A DNA stretch of 64,000 bases, from positions 124,001-188,000 of the forward strand of contig KK211224.1 of NCBI GenBank assembly GCA_000621185.1, in the 5' to 3' direction. The translations under genes and the position numbers were made by a program. Shown in pieces: positions 17,191 through 27,981 of the stretch. Numbering within the stretch: position 1 is the stretch's first letter; each line of letters begins with the position of its first letter. Below the pieces are notes generated by a model. The model saw only the letters and a list, made by a program, of their open reading frames with translations. It had not been told where the DNA came from and did no database searches. The DNA is from Franconibacter pulveris DSM 19144 (GTDB lineage: Bacteria; Pseudomonadota; Gammaproteobacteria; Enterobacterales; Enterobacteriaceae).

Positions 17191-18312
17191 ATGGCTTATC
17201 AACTCAACCTTAACTGGCCCGAATTCTTGGCAACTTACTGGCAGAAAAAACCTGTCGTCCTGAAGCGCGCGTTTGCGAATTTTATCGACCCCATCACGCC
17301 GGACGAGCTGGCCGGGCTTGCGATGGAGGCGGAAGTGGATAGCCGGCTGGTGAGTTTTAAGCACGGCCAGTGGCAGGCCAGTAACGGGCCCTTTGAAGAT
17401 TTCGATAATCTGGGCGAAACCGGCTGGTCGCTGCTGGCGCAGGCCGTCAATCACTGGCACGCGCCGTCTGCCGAACTGGTGCGCCCGTTCCGCGCGCTGC
17501 CCGACTGGCGTCTGGATGACCTGATGATCTCTTTCTCCGTTCCCGGCGGCGGTGTGGGTCCGCATATCGATCAGTATGATGTGTTCATCATTCAGGGGAT
17601 GGGCAGTCGCCGTTGGCGCGTGGGCGACAAGCTGCCGATGCGGCAGTTTTGTCCGCACCCGGCGCTGCTTCACGTTGACCCGTTCACCCCGATTATTGAT
17701 GAAGATCTGGAGCCGGGCGACATCCTCTATATTCCGCCCGGCTTTCCACACGATGGCGTCACGCATGAAACCGCGTTGAACTATTCTGTCGGTTTCCGCG
17801 GGCCAAACGGCAGGGATCTGGTGAGCAGTTTCGCCGACTACGCGCTGGAAAACGACCTCGGCGGCGAGCATTACAGCGATCCGGATTTAACCTGCCGGGA
17901 ACATCCGGGCCGGGTGGAAGCGTATGAGCTGGATCGCCTGCGTGAAATGATGATCGCCATGATCAACCAGCCCGCCGATTTTAAACAGTGGTTTGGCCGC
18001 TTCATCACCACGCCGCGCCACGAACTCGACATCGCGCCTGCTGAGCCGCCTTACGCAACGCAAGAGATTGTCGAAGCCCTGAAGGCCGGGGAAGTGCTGA
18101 CGCGCCTGAACGGGCTGCGGGTGCTGAACGTTGACGAGACAATTTTTATCAATAGCGAGCGGCTGGAGACGGCTGACCTGAAAGCCGCCGATGCGCTATG
18201 CCGTTACACCTTAATCAGCCAGCAAGAGCTAGGCGAAGCGGTTGATAACCCTGTATTTATGGCGGAGTTAACCGAACTGGTGAACCAGGGGTACTGGTAC
18301 TTCGACGAGTAA
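17191..18312 (+). CDS. roxA: RoxA/YcfD-type 2-oxoglutarate/Fe(II) ribosomal oxygenase
   Basis: 373 aa from the ATG at 17191, exactly the length of E. coli RoxA (YcfD), which hydroxylates Arg81 of ribosomal protein uL16. The JmjC iron ligands His125, Asp127 (PHIDQYD) and His187 (PPGFPHDG) and Arg140 fall at the E. coli positions. The protein starts MAYQLNLNWPEFLATYWQKK. The C-terminal dimerisation and winged-helix part is more diverged. In E. coli the gene sits near phoPQ, not here, so this is either a relocated copy or a paralogue. Confidence 0.85.
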   Translation: MAYQLNLNWPEFLATYWQKKPVVLKRAFANFIDPITPDELAGLAMEAEVDSRLVSFKHGQWQASNGPFEDFDNLGETGWSLLAQAVNHWHAPSAELVRPFRALPDWRLDDLMISFSVPGGGVGPHIDQYDVFIIQGMGSRRWRVGDKLPMRQFCPHPALLHVDPFTPIIDEDLEPGDILYIPPGFPHDGVTHETALNYSVGFRGPNGRDLVSSFADYALENDLGGEHYSDPDLTCREHPGRVEAYELDRLREMMIAMINQPADFKQWFGRFITTPRHELDIAPAEPPYATQEIVEALKAGEVLTRLNGLRVLNVDETIFINSERLETADLKAADALCRYTLISQQELGEAVDNPVFMAELTELVNQGYWYFDE

Positions 18313-18333
18313 CAGCAACACAGCGCCATCAGA

Positions 18334-18365
18334 AACCCCACCCCGCAGCGCCGCGGGGTAGGGTT
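18334..18365. terminator. Bidirectional terminator between roxA and the WYL regulator
   Basis: Thirteen-bp stem (AACCCCACCCCGC with GCGGGGTAGGGTT, one mismatch), followed on the plus strand by TTTTTTC and preceded by an A-run that gives U's on the minus strand. It serves both convergent genes. Confidence 0.85.
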
Positions 18366-18373
18366 TTTTCTTA

Positions 18374-19267
18374 CTACGCCGGCGTCAGTTCAGCGGCGTG
18401 CTGTTGCAATTCGCTGACGAATTTTTCCTGCCAGGCGGTGGGCGAAACGATGCGGATTTCCGGCAGCCAGTAGCGCACCCAGCGGAACAGCAACTGCGGG
18501 TCTGTCACCGAGGTCGATAACGTAACGCCGCCGTTAGGGTGGGTGCGTTCAATCTGCTGATGCGGGAACAGGGGACGACGTTGCAGATAACTGGCCGCTT
18601 TGGGCGTTGCTTCCAGCACGACGGTAGTCCGTTCACCAAACCAGATGCCATTCTCTTCATGGATAGCGTTAAGCCGCGCTGTCTCCATGACAAAGGTTTG
18701 CGGGTAAACCTGTAGCCGTTGAATTTTCGCCAGTTCGAACGCCTTCATTCTCTCCGCTTCGCAGGCGGCCAGGTACCAAAGACCGCTTTGATTAATCAGC
18801 TTATAAGGTTGCGCCAGCCGGGGTTTGCTTTTATAGGTGAATCCCACCAGCTGCCGCCTGGCGATGGCTTGTTTTAAATCGTGCAGGACGCTTTCAACCG
18901 CGCTGTTATTGCGCGTGCTGTTGCCCTTAATCATCAGGGTCTCGCGGTGGTTAAGCGCTTCACGCAGCTTTTTACCGTCAGCGTCGGGAAAGAGTTTCGC
19001 CACATCGGTAAGCTGGGCGAATTCGCTTAGCTGGGAGTAGCTCAGGCCAGGCTGAAGCGTCGCCGCCAGACGATATTTGCCGGGCGAAATCTCATCCACG
19101 AGGTGGGCAATGCGGGAAATATCCCGGTAGGCAGTGCGGGGGGTGATGGCGTACGTTTCGCACAGCCAGTTTTTATCCAGCGTTTTTCCCTGGTAAAGCC
19201 GCTCGAAAATGCCAGACAGCCGCTCAATCAGAATCTGATGCTTCGCTGCTTTCGCTTCGCTGCTCAT
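18374..19267 (-). CDS. WYL-domain transcriptional regulator (HTH-WYL-WCX)
   Basis: 297 aa from the ATG at 19267 (AAGGAA upstream); a longer frame to 19327 lacks a good ribosome site. N-terminal winged HTH about residues 10-68 (YAITPRTAYRDISRIAHLV), WYL domain about 130-215 with QPYKLINQSGLWYLAACE, and a WCX-like C-terminal part. Family members sense ligands or nucleic acids and often regulate DNA-damage or defence genes; no defence genes lie nearby. The target is unknown. It is not part of the E. coli yha cluster. Confidence 0.8.
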   Translation of the reverse strand: MSSEAKAAKHQILIERLSGIFERLYQGKTLDKNWLCETYAITPRTAYRDISRIAHLVDEISPGKYRLAATLQPGLSYSQLSEFAQLTDVAKLFPDADGKKLREALNHRETLMIKGNSTRNNSAVESVLHDLKQAIARRQLVGFTYKSKPRLAQPYKLINQSGLWYLAACEAERMKAFELAKIQRLQVYPQTFVMETARLNAIHEENGIWFGERTTVVLEATPKAASYLQRRPLFPHQQIERTHPNGGVTLSTSVTDPQLLFRWVRYWLPEIRIVSPTAWQEKFVSELQQHAAELTPA

Positions 19268-19432
19268 ACTTTTCCTTACTCTGTGTTCGGCGCAAACAAA
19301 TGTCCGCAGCGTTAATCTCGTCGTCACAAAAGGAAACTATAACGGCGACGAATGACAGGCCGCGTCACTCTGAAATCTATATCGACACAAAAGAGCAAAA
19401 AGATGAGGGGATTTTGATGCTGTGATAGAAAC

Positions 19433-19455
19433 AGGCAGCCACGGAGGTCGCTGCC
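19433..19455 (-). terminator. Terminator after yhaL
   Basis: On the minus strand AGGCAGC and GCTGCCT form a stem with a 9-nt loop, followed by GTTTCTATC, 12 bp beyond the yhaL stop. Confidence 0.6.
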
Positions 19456-19466
19456 TGAGGAGGGAA

Positions 19467-19631
19467 TTACGCCGCCGCTTCTTCTTCAGCAAGGCGTACC
19501 TGCGCATCTTCAACAATCGCTTCCAGTTCGCTGAGCATGTGCTCGACATTAAATTCGCGATGTTCAGGCAACGGTGCGGCAAGCGTAGCCGGTTGATGAG
19601 TCTTCATTTCTGAGCTTTTCATGGTTTTCAT
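19467..19631 (-). CDS. yhaL: YhaL, small conserved protein
   Basis: 54 aa, the E. coli length. The protein starts MKTMKSSEMKTHQPATL and ends with the family core EHMLSELEAIVEDAQVRLAEEEAAA, which aligns with the E. coli C-terminus (EMLSELEAIVADAETRLAEDEATA). It is acidic and helical; its function is unknown. It lies directly downstream of yhaK on the same strand, as in E. coli. The start is chosen on length; a second ATG three codons later is possible. Confidence 0.88.
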   Translation of the reverse strand: MKTMKSSEMKTHQPATLAAPLPEHREFNVEHMLSELEAIVEDAQVRLAEEEAAA

Positions 19632-19659
19632 AATCTATTCAATACGTTTGAGCGGCGGG

Positions 19660-20361
19660 TTACACCGGTAAATCAATCAACAATGCGCGCAGCGGCGTAT
19701 CGGCAACAATGGTCAAATTAGCTTCGTCGCGAATAAACGCGCCGTCGCCGCAGGCGAGCGCTTCTTTCTCTTCCGCAGGCGTCACGGCATGAAACTGGCC
19801 GTGGATAGACTGCAAATAGGCGCGCGGCCCGTGCAGCGTAAAATCGAGCCGTTCGCCTTTATCCAGCTCAATGTGATGCAGCCAGACCTGCTGGCGCAAC
19901 TGCAAACTCTGCTCTGCGCCGTCTGGCGAAGCGATAAGCTGGCGCGCCGCCTCCGCCAGCGTTATTTTCTGCACCGCCGGGTTTTCCCGCTCGGGGCAGG
20001 CATCCAGCCAAAGCTGCATACGGGTGAGCGATTTATCCTTGCTCAGGTTATGTTCGCTGTAGCTGATGCCAGGCTGCGTGGAGAGCAGCAGCGCATCGCC
20101 GGCTTTCGCCTGCACATGGTTGCCTTCGCTGTCGCGGTATTCCGCTTCACCTTCCAGAATGAGGTTCAGAATATCCACTTTCGGGTAGGTGCGTGGCTGG
20201 AAGGCGGCGCCGGGCGCCAACACCTCCTGATTAAGCACGCGCAGGGACGCGTAGCCCAGCAGTTTCGGGTCGAAGTAGTGTCCAAAGGAAAAGGTATAGC
20301 GAGCCTGCAGCCATCCATAGTCAGCTTGCCCGCACTGTTTGGCTGTTCTCGTCGTAATCAT
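19660..20361 (-). CDS. yhaK: YhaK, pirin-like bicupin
   Basis: 233 aa, same length as E. coli YhaK and nearly collinear throughout (MITTRTAKQCGQADYGWLQA; PKVDILNLILEGEAEYRDSE; CGDGAFIRDEANLTIVAD). The N-terminal cupin carries the pirin-like residues. E. coli YhaK is a cytosolic protein reported to respond to nitrosative/oxidative stress. Divergent from yhaJ, the LysR-type regulator that may control it. Confidence 0.92.
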   Translation of the reverse strand: MITTRTAKQCGQADYGWLQARYTFSFGHYFDPKLLGYASLRVLNQEVLAPGAAFQPRTYPKVDILNLILEGEAEYRDSEGNHVQAKAGDALLLSTQPGISYSEHNLSKDKSLTRMQLWLDACPERENPAVQKITLAEAARQLIASPDGAEQSLQLRQQVWLHHIELDKGERLDFTLHGPRAYLQSIHGQFHAVTPAEEKEALACGDGAFIRDEANLTIVADTPLRALLIDLPV

Positions 20362-20464
20362 GTTCTTGACCTCTCTTTACTTGCTTTTATGGTAAAGGTC
20401 TGGACGGTGCAATGTTAGCCAGTTAATCTGCTGCCTATGTTCAAATTTCCTGAATGAGAACCCG

Positions 20465-21364
20465 ATGGCTAAAGAAAGGGCGTTGACGCTGGAAGCATTA
20501 AGGGTAATGGACGCTATCGACAGGCGCGGCAGCTTTGCCGCTGCGGCGGATGAGTTAGGGCGCGTGCCGTCTGCGTTAAGCTATACCATGCAAAAGCTTG
20601 AAGAAGAACTCGACGTAGTGCTGTTTGACCGCTCCGGGCACCGCACCAAATTCACTAATGTCGGCCGGATGCTGCTTGAGCGCGGTCGCGTGTTGTTAGA
20701 AGCGGCGGATAAGCTCACAACAGATGCCGAAGCGCTGGCCCGCGGCTGGGAAACTCACCTGACGATAGTCGCCGAAGCGCTTGTTCCCACCTCCACGCTC
20801 TTCCCGCTGGTGGATAAGCTTGCGGAAAAGGCTAACACCCAACTTTCTATTATTACCGAGGTCCTGGCGGGCGCGTGGGAGCGGCTGGAGCAGGGGCGGG
20901 CGGATATCGTCATTGCGCCGGACATGCATTTCCGCTCTTCGTCGGAAATCAACTCCCGCAAGCTTTATAAAGTGATGAACGTGTATGTCGCCGCGCCGGA
21001 TCATCCTATCCATCAGGAGCCGGAGCCGCTCTCGGAAGTCACTCGCGTGAAGTATCGCGGCGTGGCGGTGGCGGACACCGCGCGTGAAAGGCCGGTGTTG
21101 ACGGTACAGCTGCTCGATAAGCAGCCGCGCCTGACGGTAACGTCGATTGAAGATAAACGCCAGGCGCTGCTGGCGGGGCTGGGCGTGGCGACGATGCCTT
21201 ATGCGATGGTGGAAAAAGATATCGCGGAAGGCCGACTGCGCGTGGTTAGCCCGGAATACACCAATGAAATCGATATCATTATGGCCTGGCGGCGCGACAG
21301 TATGGGCGAAGCCAAGGCCTGGTGCCTGCGTGAAATTCCGAAGCTGTTTTCAGGAAGACACTGA
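20465..21364 (+). CDS. yhaJ: YhaJ, LysR-family transcriptional regulator
   Basis: 299 aa LTTR. N-terminal winged HTH ([20 protein letters not shown], then [19 protein letters not shown]) and a C-terminal substrate-binding-like sensor. In E. coli YhaJ activates yqjF in response to nitroaromatic or quinol compounds and affects virulence genes; yqjF is in this window (29573-29965). In E. coli yhaH/yhaI follow; here the scr cluster intervenes. The stop overlaps the convergent scrR stop by 15 bp. Confidence 0.92.
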   Translation: MAKERALTLEALRVMDAIDRRGSFAAAADELGRVPSALSYTMQKLEEELDVVLFDRSGHRTKFTNVGRMLLERGRVLLEAADKLTTDAEALARGWETHLTIVAEALVPTSTLFPLVDKLAEKANTQLSIITEVLAGAWERLEQGRADIVIAPDMHFRSSSEINSRKLYKVMNVYVAAPDHPIHQEPEPLSEVTRVKYRGVAVADTARERPVLTVQLLDKQPRLTVTSIEDKRQALLAGLGVATMPYAMVEKDIAEGRLRVVSPEYTNEIDIIMAWRRDSMGEAKAWCLREIPKLFSGRH

Positions 21365-22372
21365 CGCCTGATGACGCCATTGCAGCGTGGCCGGAAGGTG
21401 GCGTTGCAGCGGCGTCGGGTCATTCTCATCCACCAGTTGGGTCAGCATTTCAAAGCAGTGGTACGCCAGCTGGCGGCAGTCCTGCTGTACCGTATCAATC
21501 CGCACCGAAAGCGAATCATAAAGATAGTGATCGTCAAAGCTGGCGAGATGGATATCGCTTTCCAGTAAACCGTGCTGGCTCATGTAGCGCAGCACCCCTT
21601 CCAGCAAGCCGCAGGCGGCGGTAAAGAGCGCTTTGGGCGGGCGCCCCAGCCTGGCGCACAGGGCGGCGAACATCTCGTAACCGCTGCTTGGGTGATAATT
21701 GCCGTGAATAATCCACTCCGGTCGCAGCGCCACGCCCGCCCGCTCAAGCCCCTGCTTAAAACCTTCAAGCCGGTCTTTCGTCGGCGAAAGCCTGGGCTGG
21801 CCGCCAAGAAAATAGATCTCGTCAGGATGGGCGCGCGCTACCCGCTCAACCAGTTCGGCGGTGGGCGTCACGGAATCGGTCATCACCAGCGGCAGGCGAG
21901 TATCGCTCATGTGGCGGTCAAACAGCACGACCGGCAACTGCTCGCTAAGTTTCACGTAATCGCTGTCGCTTAGCATGCTGGAGGCAACAATCAGCCCGTC
22001 TACCTGGCGCGCGACAAGGTTGTTTACCACCACCGTTTCCTGACCGGGGTTCTCATCGGTGCAGGAGATAAGCAATTGCAGGCCCGCTTCGCGGCAGAGG
22101 TTTTCCAGTTCGTAAGAGAAAACGGCGAAACCATAGTTGGTGATTTCCGGCACCACCAGCCCCAGCGTATGACTACGGTTTTCTCGCAGCAGGCGAGCGT
22201 GGATGCTGGGTTGATAGTGCTGCTGCTGGGCGATAGTAAGCACGCGCTCACGTGTCTCTTGCGCGACGCGCAGCTCTTTGCCCCGTCCGTTGAGCACCAG
22301 GCTGGCGGTGGCTTTGGAGACCCCCGCCAGCGCGGCGATATCACTAATAGTAACGCGTTTGGTTTTTCTCAC
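21350..22372 (-). CDS. scrR: ScrR, LacI-family repressor of sucrose genes
   Basis: 340 aa LacI/GalR repressor. HTH with hinge at the N-terminus ([20 protein letters not shown]) and a periplasmic-binding-type core. ScrR is inactivated by fructose or fructose-1-phosphate and represses scrK and scrYAB. Downstream of scrB on the same strand (30 bp), so it is likely part of the scrYABR unit. Its 3' end overlaps yhaJ by 15 bp, convergent. Confidence 0.92.
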   Translation of the reverse strand: MRKTKRVTISDIAALAGVSKATASLVLNGRGKELRVAQETRERVLTIAQQQHYQPSIHARLLRENRSHTLGLVVPEITNYGFAVFSYELENLCREAGLQLLISCTDENPGQETVVVNNLVARQVDGLIVASSMLSDSDYVKLSEQLPVVLFDRHMSDTRLPLVMTDSVTPTAELVERVARAHPDEIYFLGGQPRLSPTKDRLEGFKQGLERAGVALRPEWIIHGNYHPSSGYEMFAALCARLGRPPKALFTAACGLLEGVLRYMSQHGLLESDIHLASFDDHYLYDSLSVRIDTVQQDCRQLAYHCFEMLTQLVDENDPTPLQRHLPATLQWRHQASVSS

Positions 22373-22402
22373 GGCGATGCACTGGTCAGGAAAAAGGGAC
22401 CG

Positions 22403-23812
22403 TCATTCTACCATGCAGGGGCGCAACGACCAGTAGCGGGCCCGCAGTTCTGCGCTGCCGCTGAAAGTCAGCTGCGCCGGCTGCGTGGGAAAATAGCGGC
22501 TGCTCATGACCCCTTCGCCTTCATTGATAAAGATCTCGACGCTGGAGCTATCGCACAATATTTGCAGTTTATGCGCGTCGCCCTGCCAGTAGCGGTAAAG
22601 CCATTCGCCGGTTTGCAGGCTTCTGCGCGCGAGGCGCAACGCGTCGCGCCGCCATTCCACGAGCAAGGTATCGGCGAAGTTAAGCGTGACGTCGCCCGCG
22701 CTTTCCAGCTCCAGTTCAAGGCGTTGCGCGTTAAGCGCCGGCGCCGCAGCGGCGTTGCCCTGGTAACGCTTTTCTTCGCTGCGCAGCGCCTGAAGCTCGC
22801 GCACCGGCTGCTGATACAGCTTGCCGTTTTGCTCAGAAAGCTCACGCACGCAGGTCATCTGGTGGATCCAGCCATACGCGGTCGTGGGCTGGTGCATCTC
22901 TTCGCCATCCGGCACCCCCATCCAGCCCACCAGCAGCCGTCTGCCGTCGGCCGTCAGCGTGGTTTGCGGCGCGTAAAACTCGAACCCGGCGTCAATCTCA
23001 TTTAGCGGGCCGTGCTGAAACGAGGCGCGCGCATAGTCAAACTCGCCGCTCAGATAAGCGCTGGGGTGAGCGTTCAGAAAGCGCTTTTCCTCACGCTCAA
23101 CGCCCTGCGGGCAGCAGATAAGAAACGTTTTTCCGCCGAGGGCGAAAAGATCCGGACACTCCCACATGTAACCCGCATCACCAATGCCGTTCAGGCCGCT
23201 GCCGGCGATTTCGCCCAGGCTTTGCCAGTTCCACAAGTTTTCCGAGCGCAGCAACAGCACTTTGCCCTGCAGTTCGAGGTCCTGCGCGCCCAGCACCATG
23301 TACCAGTGATGTTCATGCCGCCACACTTTCGGGTCGCGGACGTGGCCGGTATAACCGCCCGGCAGCGGCACCACCGGCCCCCGTTTATCGAAGCCCCCTT
23401 CGGCGTTTTGCACCGCGAGACACTGCCAGGCGGTGCGTCCGCCGTCATCGAACTTTACGTTGCCTGTATAGCACAGCGTAAGCTTGCCCTGGTTATCCAC
23501 CGCGCTGCCGGAGTAGCAGCCGTTGCGGTCATACTCTTCATCGGGCATCAGGGCGATGGGCTCGTGCCGCCACTGCACTAAATCCGCCGAGCTCCAGTGG
23601 CCCCAGCATTTGTACTTATGCTCACAGCCAAGCGGGTTCCACTGGTAAAACAGGTGGTAGCGCCCCTGGAAGTGGATAAATCCGTTCGGGTCGTTTAACA
23701 GCCCGGTGACCGGGGCGAGATGCCAGGCCGGGTAGTGGTCGTCACGCAGCGCCTGCGGCTGACCTTTCATCACTGCCTGCAAAATCGCAGGCAGCCGCGT
23801 TGTCGAAGCCAT
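22403..23812 (-). CDS. scrB: ScrB, sucrose-6-phosphate hydrolase (GH32)
   Basis: 469 aa GH32 invertase. Nucleophile Asp41 in GLLNDPNGF, the transition-state RDP motif (GHVRDPKVW), and the acid/base Glu in MWECPDLF are intact. It cleaves sucrose-6-phosphate into glucose-6-phosphate and fructose. Its ATG shares one base with the scrA stop (TAATG), so translation is coupled to scrA. Confidence 0.95.
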   Translation of the reverse strand: MASTTRLPAILQAVMKGQPQALRDDHYPAWHLAPVTGLLNDPNGFIHFQGRYHLFYQWNPLGCEHKYKCWGHWSSADLVQWRHEPIALMPDEEYDRNGCYSGSAVDNQGKLTLCYTGNVKFDDGGRTAWQCLAVQNAEGGFDKRGPVVPLPGGYTGHVRDPKVWRHEHHWYMVLGAQDLELQGKVLLLRSENLWNWQSLGEIAGSGLNGIGDAGYMWECPDLFALGGKTFLICCPQGVEREEKRFLNAHPSAYLSGEFDYARASFQHGPLNEIDAGFEFYAPQTTLTADGRRLLVGWMGVPDGEEMHQPTTAYGWIHQMTCVRELSEQNGKLYQQPVRELQALRSEEKRYQGNAAAAPALNAQRLELELESAGDVTLNFADTLLVEWRRDALRLARRSLQTGEWLYRYWQGDAHKLQILCDSSSVEIFINEGEGVMSSRYFPTQPAQLTFSGSAELRARYWSLRPCMVE

Positions 23813-25182
23813 TATTCAGAATCCGTTTTGTATTTCAGCAGGTAAGAGACGACAAAGGCGACGCAAAAAGCGATAACCATGCCGATGGCGTAATTCAGCA
23901 GCGAGCTGGCCTGCACAATGGCCATGCCGGGAATGCCGGTCAGGCCTACGGCGGTCATGTAGACGTGAACGGAGACGACCCACGCGCCGCCTGCCGCGCC
24001 GCCGATAAGCCCGGCGATGAAAGGCTTCATAAAGCGCAGGTTGATGCCGAAAATGGCCGCTTCGGTAATGCCGAGCAGCGCCGAGAAGCCGGAAGGCAGG
24101 GTAATGGCCTTGATTTTAGGATCTTTCGTTTTAAACCACACCGCCAGGCAAGCACCGCCCTGCGCCACGTTCGCCATCGCCCAGATGGGCAACAGGAAAT
24201 TCACGCCGATAGAAGGGTTGCCGAGCAGCCCCGCTTCGATGGCGTGAAAACTGTGGTGCACGCCGGTAATCACGATAACGGAATAGAGCCCGCCGAAGAT
24301 CAGACCCGCCAGCCAGCCGGCGTGGGCGATGAGCGTGCTTAGCACGAAAGAGATGCCGTCGCCCAGGGCCCGGCCCGCCGGGCCAATCACCAGCAGCGCG
24401 ATAAAGCCGGAGATAATCACGGTAAAGAAGGGCGTTAAGATAAGATCGAGCGCATCCGGAATAACGCGGCGCAGCTGCTTTTCCACCAGACTCATAAACC
24501 ATACCGCCAGCAGCACCGGGAAAACCGTGCCCTGGTAGCCTATCATCGCCACCTCAATGCCGAAGAAGTTCATGGTGTGGAAGCCTGCCGCCACCCCCCA
24601 GGCGTTAGTCAGCGCCGGGTGGGTGAGGATGCCGCCGAGCGTCGCGCCAAGGTAAGGGTTGCCGCCAAATTCACGCGCCGCGGTAAAACCGATAAGTATC
24701 GGCAGAATGATAAACGCCGCCGAGCTGCACATATCCAGCATGATGTAGAGCGCGTTATCCGGGTTGACCCAGCCGTAGGTTTTCACCATGCCGAGCAAGC
24801 CCATCAGCAGGCCGGAGGCGACAATCGCCGGGATTATCGGTACGAAAATATTCGAAAGCAGGCGCGCCACGCGCTGGAACGGGTTGAGCTTGCGCGCGGC
24901 GGCGTTCGCGGCTTCCGTTTTGCTCGATTCGTTAATGCCTGCGACCTGAATAAACGCGGCGTAAACTTTATTCACCACGCCGGTGCCGAAAATCACCTGC
25001 AACTGACCGGCATTGCGAAAGCAGCCTTTCACTCCGTCCACCTTGCCGATGGCGGCGGTATCGGCTTTCGCGTCGTCCGCCAGCACCAGACGAAGGCGCG
25101 TGGCGCAGTGGGCTGCGCTGGCGATATTTTCCTTGCCGCCCAGCAACGGCAGCAGCGCGCGGGCAATCTGTTCAAAATCCAT
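23812..25182 (-). CDS. scrA: ScrA, sucrose-specific PTS enzyme IIBC
   Basis: 456 aa. N-terminal EIIB domain with the phosphorylated Cys26 (AAHCATRLRLVL), linker, then EIIC with about ten membrane spans (VPIIPAIVASGLLMGLLG; GITEAAIFGINLRF motif with the Glu that binds sugar). No EIIA domain is attached, so EIIA-Glc is expected to serve it, as known for ScrA. It lies between scrY and scrB. Confidence 0.95.
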   Translation of the reverse strand: MDFEQIARALLPLLGGKENIASAAHCATRLRLVLADDAKADTAAIGKVDGVKGCFRNAGQLQVIFGTGVVNKVYAAFIQVAGINESSKTEAANAAARKLNPFQRVARLLSNIFVPIIPAIVASGLLMGLLGMVKTYGWVNPDNALYIMLDMCSSAAFIILPILIGFTAAREFGGNPYLGATLGGILTHPALTNAWGVAAGFHTMNFFGIEVAMIGYQGTVFPVLLAVWFMSLVEKQLRRVIPDALDLILTPFFTVIISGFIALLVIGPAGRALGDGISFVLSTLIAHAGWLAGLIFGGLYSVIVITGVHHSFHAIEAGLLGNPSIGVNFLLPIWAMANVAQGGACLAVWFKTKDPKIKAITLPSGFSALLGITEAAIFGINLRFMKPFIAGLIGGAAGGAWVVSVHVYMTAVGLTGIPGMAIVQASSLLNYAIGMVIAFCVAFVVSYLLKYKTDSE

Positions 25183-25250
25183 AACAACCTCTGTCTTATC
25201 GTTTTGGTAGTCTCAGCCCGGGAGAAGCGGCCCCGGAAGGGGCCGTGCTG

Positions 25251-26810
<1,560 letters not shown>

Positions 26811-26824
26811 CTAAACCGGTTTAG
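26811..26824. promoter_or_regulatory. ScrR operator O1 (scrYAB), perfect palindrome
   Basis: CTAAACCGGTTTAG, a perfect 14-bp palindrome upstream of scrY. On the minus strand a promoter with TTGCCC, 18-bp spacer and TATGAT lies just ahead of it, so repressor would sit over the start site. The same sequence family recurs at 26870 and 27892. Confidence 0.8.
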
Positions 26825-26869
26825 GTTTAAATCATAATCACGGTTAATTTTGCAGGGCAATGAAAAGTG

Positions 26870-26883
26870 CTAAACCGATTTAG
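26870..26883. promoter_or_regulatory. ScrR operator O2 (scrYAB)
   Basis: CTAAACCGATTTAG, one base away from the O1 palindrome and 59 bp from it. It lies upstream of the scrY promoter -35. The motif also resembles the Cra (FruR) consensus, so Cra input is possible. Confidence 0.7.
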
Positions 26884-26901
26884 TGAATGTGAGACGGGTC
26901 G

Positions 26902-26926
26902 CAAAACGAGCCGCGAACGCGGCCCG
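26902..26926 (-). terminator. scrK terminator
   Basis: On the minus strand GGCCGCG...CGCGGCTCGTTTTGCG forms a GC-rich hairpin followed by a short U-run, just after the scrK stop. It lies between scrK and the scrYAB promoter region. Confidence 0.65.
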
Positions 26927-26929
26927 GGA

Positions 26930-27856
26930 TCAGGCAAGCTGTTGCTGAAGCTGATGAAAATAAGGCAGGGCGGTCATAGCCCCTCTGGCGGTAGTGGCGA
27001 GCGCGCCGCAGATTTGCGCGCTGGCGAGACAGGCGGCGAGCTCCGCTTCGTTTTGCGGCAGGCCGCGCTCCGCCAGGCCGGATAACAGCCCGGCGACAAA
27101 CGCATCGCCTGCGCCCGTTGTATCGACGCTTACTACCGGCAGCGTTGGGTAATGGCGAATGTCGTTGCGGTGCCAGGCCAGCACCCCGGCTTTGCCCTGC
27201 GTCACCAGCAGAAGTTCAATAGCGTAAGTCTCAGCAAGGCGCGCCATGCTGGTTTTTATCTCTGTCGACCCGGCGATAAGCCACAGCTCTTCTTCTGAAA
27301 GCTTAACCACATGCGCCTGTTTCAGCGCCTGCGACAGGCACTGGCGTAACAAGGCCGGGTCGTGCCAGAGGTCTTCGCGGATGTTCGGGTCGAAAGAGAC
27401 AAAACCGCCCGCCGCGCGCATGCGCTCCATCGCCGTAAAGGCCGCGGTGCGAGAAGGTTCGGCGCTCAAAGCAATAGAGCAACAGTGAAGCCATTCTCCC
27501 GTCTGAAAAGGCGGCAAATCGCTTGTTTCCAGAAACAGGTCAGCGCTTGGTCGCACCATAAAAGTAAAAGAGCGTTCGCCTTCATCATCCAGCGCCACTA
27601 CCACGGTAGAGGTGCGATGAGAGGCATCAGTACGCATAAACCTGATATCCACGTTTTCATGGTTAAGCGTGCGCTGCATAAAACGGCCAAAAGGATCTTC
27701 GCCAACCCTGCCGATAAATCCGCTACGGCCGTTAAGCCGCGCCACGCCGACCGCCACATTCGCCGGCGCGCCGCCCGGGCATTGTAAAAGCCGCCCCTCG
27801 CCATCCGGCAGTAAATCCACTACTGCATCGCCGAGCACCCATACTTTCGCCGTCAT
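26930..27856 (-). CDS. scrK: ScrK, fructokinase (PfkB/ribokinase family)
   Basis: 308 aa from the ATG at 27856 with AAGGAG seven bases upstream. PfkB family: N-terminal GDAVVDLLPDGEGRLLQCPG and GGAPANVAVGVARL, and the C-terminal anion-hole signature DTTGAGDAFVAGLL with catalytic Asp. It phosphorylates fructose released by ScrB. It has its own ScrR-type operator upstream and its own terminator, so it is a separate unit of the regulon. Confidence 0.94.
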   Translation of the reverse strand: MTAKVWVLGDAVVDLLPDGEGRLLQCPGGAPANVAVGVARLNGRSGFIGRVGEDPFGRFMQRTLNHENVDIRFMRTDASHRTSTVVVALDDEGERSFTFMVRPSADLFLETSDLPPFQTGEWLHCCSIALSAEPSRTAAFTAMERMRAAGGFVSFDPNIREDLWHDPALLRQCLSQALKQAHVVKLSEEELWLIAGSTEIKTSMARLAETYAIELLLVTQGKAGVLAWHRNDIRHYPTLPVVSVDTTGAGDAFVAGLLSGLAERGLPQNEAELAACLASAQICGALATTARGAMTALPYFHQLQQQLA

Positions 27857-27891
27857 CAATTTGCTCCTTAAAGGTTGTCGCTAAACTTTTG

Positions 27892-27905
27892 TTAAACCGT
27901 TTTAG
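27892..27905. promoter_or_regulatory. ScrR operator at scrK
   Basis: TTAAACCGTTTTAG, an imperfect version of the CTAAACCGGTTTAG palindrome, 36 bp upstream of the scrK ATG. A partial copy (GCTAAAC) also lies at 27880-27886. Confidence 0.7.
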
Positions 27906-27981
27906 CAAATTAATTGGCTTTCAGCGAGTGGGGAATAACAAGAGAGAAGGGAAAACGCCGCAGAAAAGCGGCGTCGGGAGA

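Noticed and set aside
16963-17871. 302-aa minus-strand frame antisense to roxA
   Set aside because: The plus strand encodes a full RoxA protein with all catalytic residues; the antisense product has no recognisable domain and is rich in His/Arg, typical of shadow frames.
18374-19267. WYL regulator as part of a phage-defence system
   Set aside because: WYL proteins often regulate defence islands, but neighbours are a ribosomal oxygenase and yhaL; no nuclease, methylase or BREX/CBASS gene is present.
19337-19582. 81-aa minus-strand frame next to yhaK
   Set aside because: It reads yhaL in the wrong frame; the correct frame gives the conserved 54-aa YhaL.
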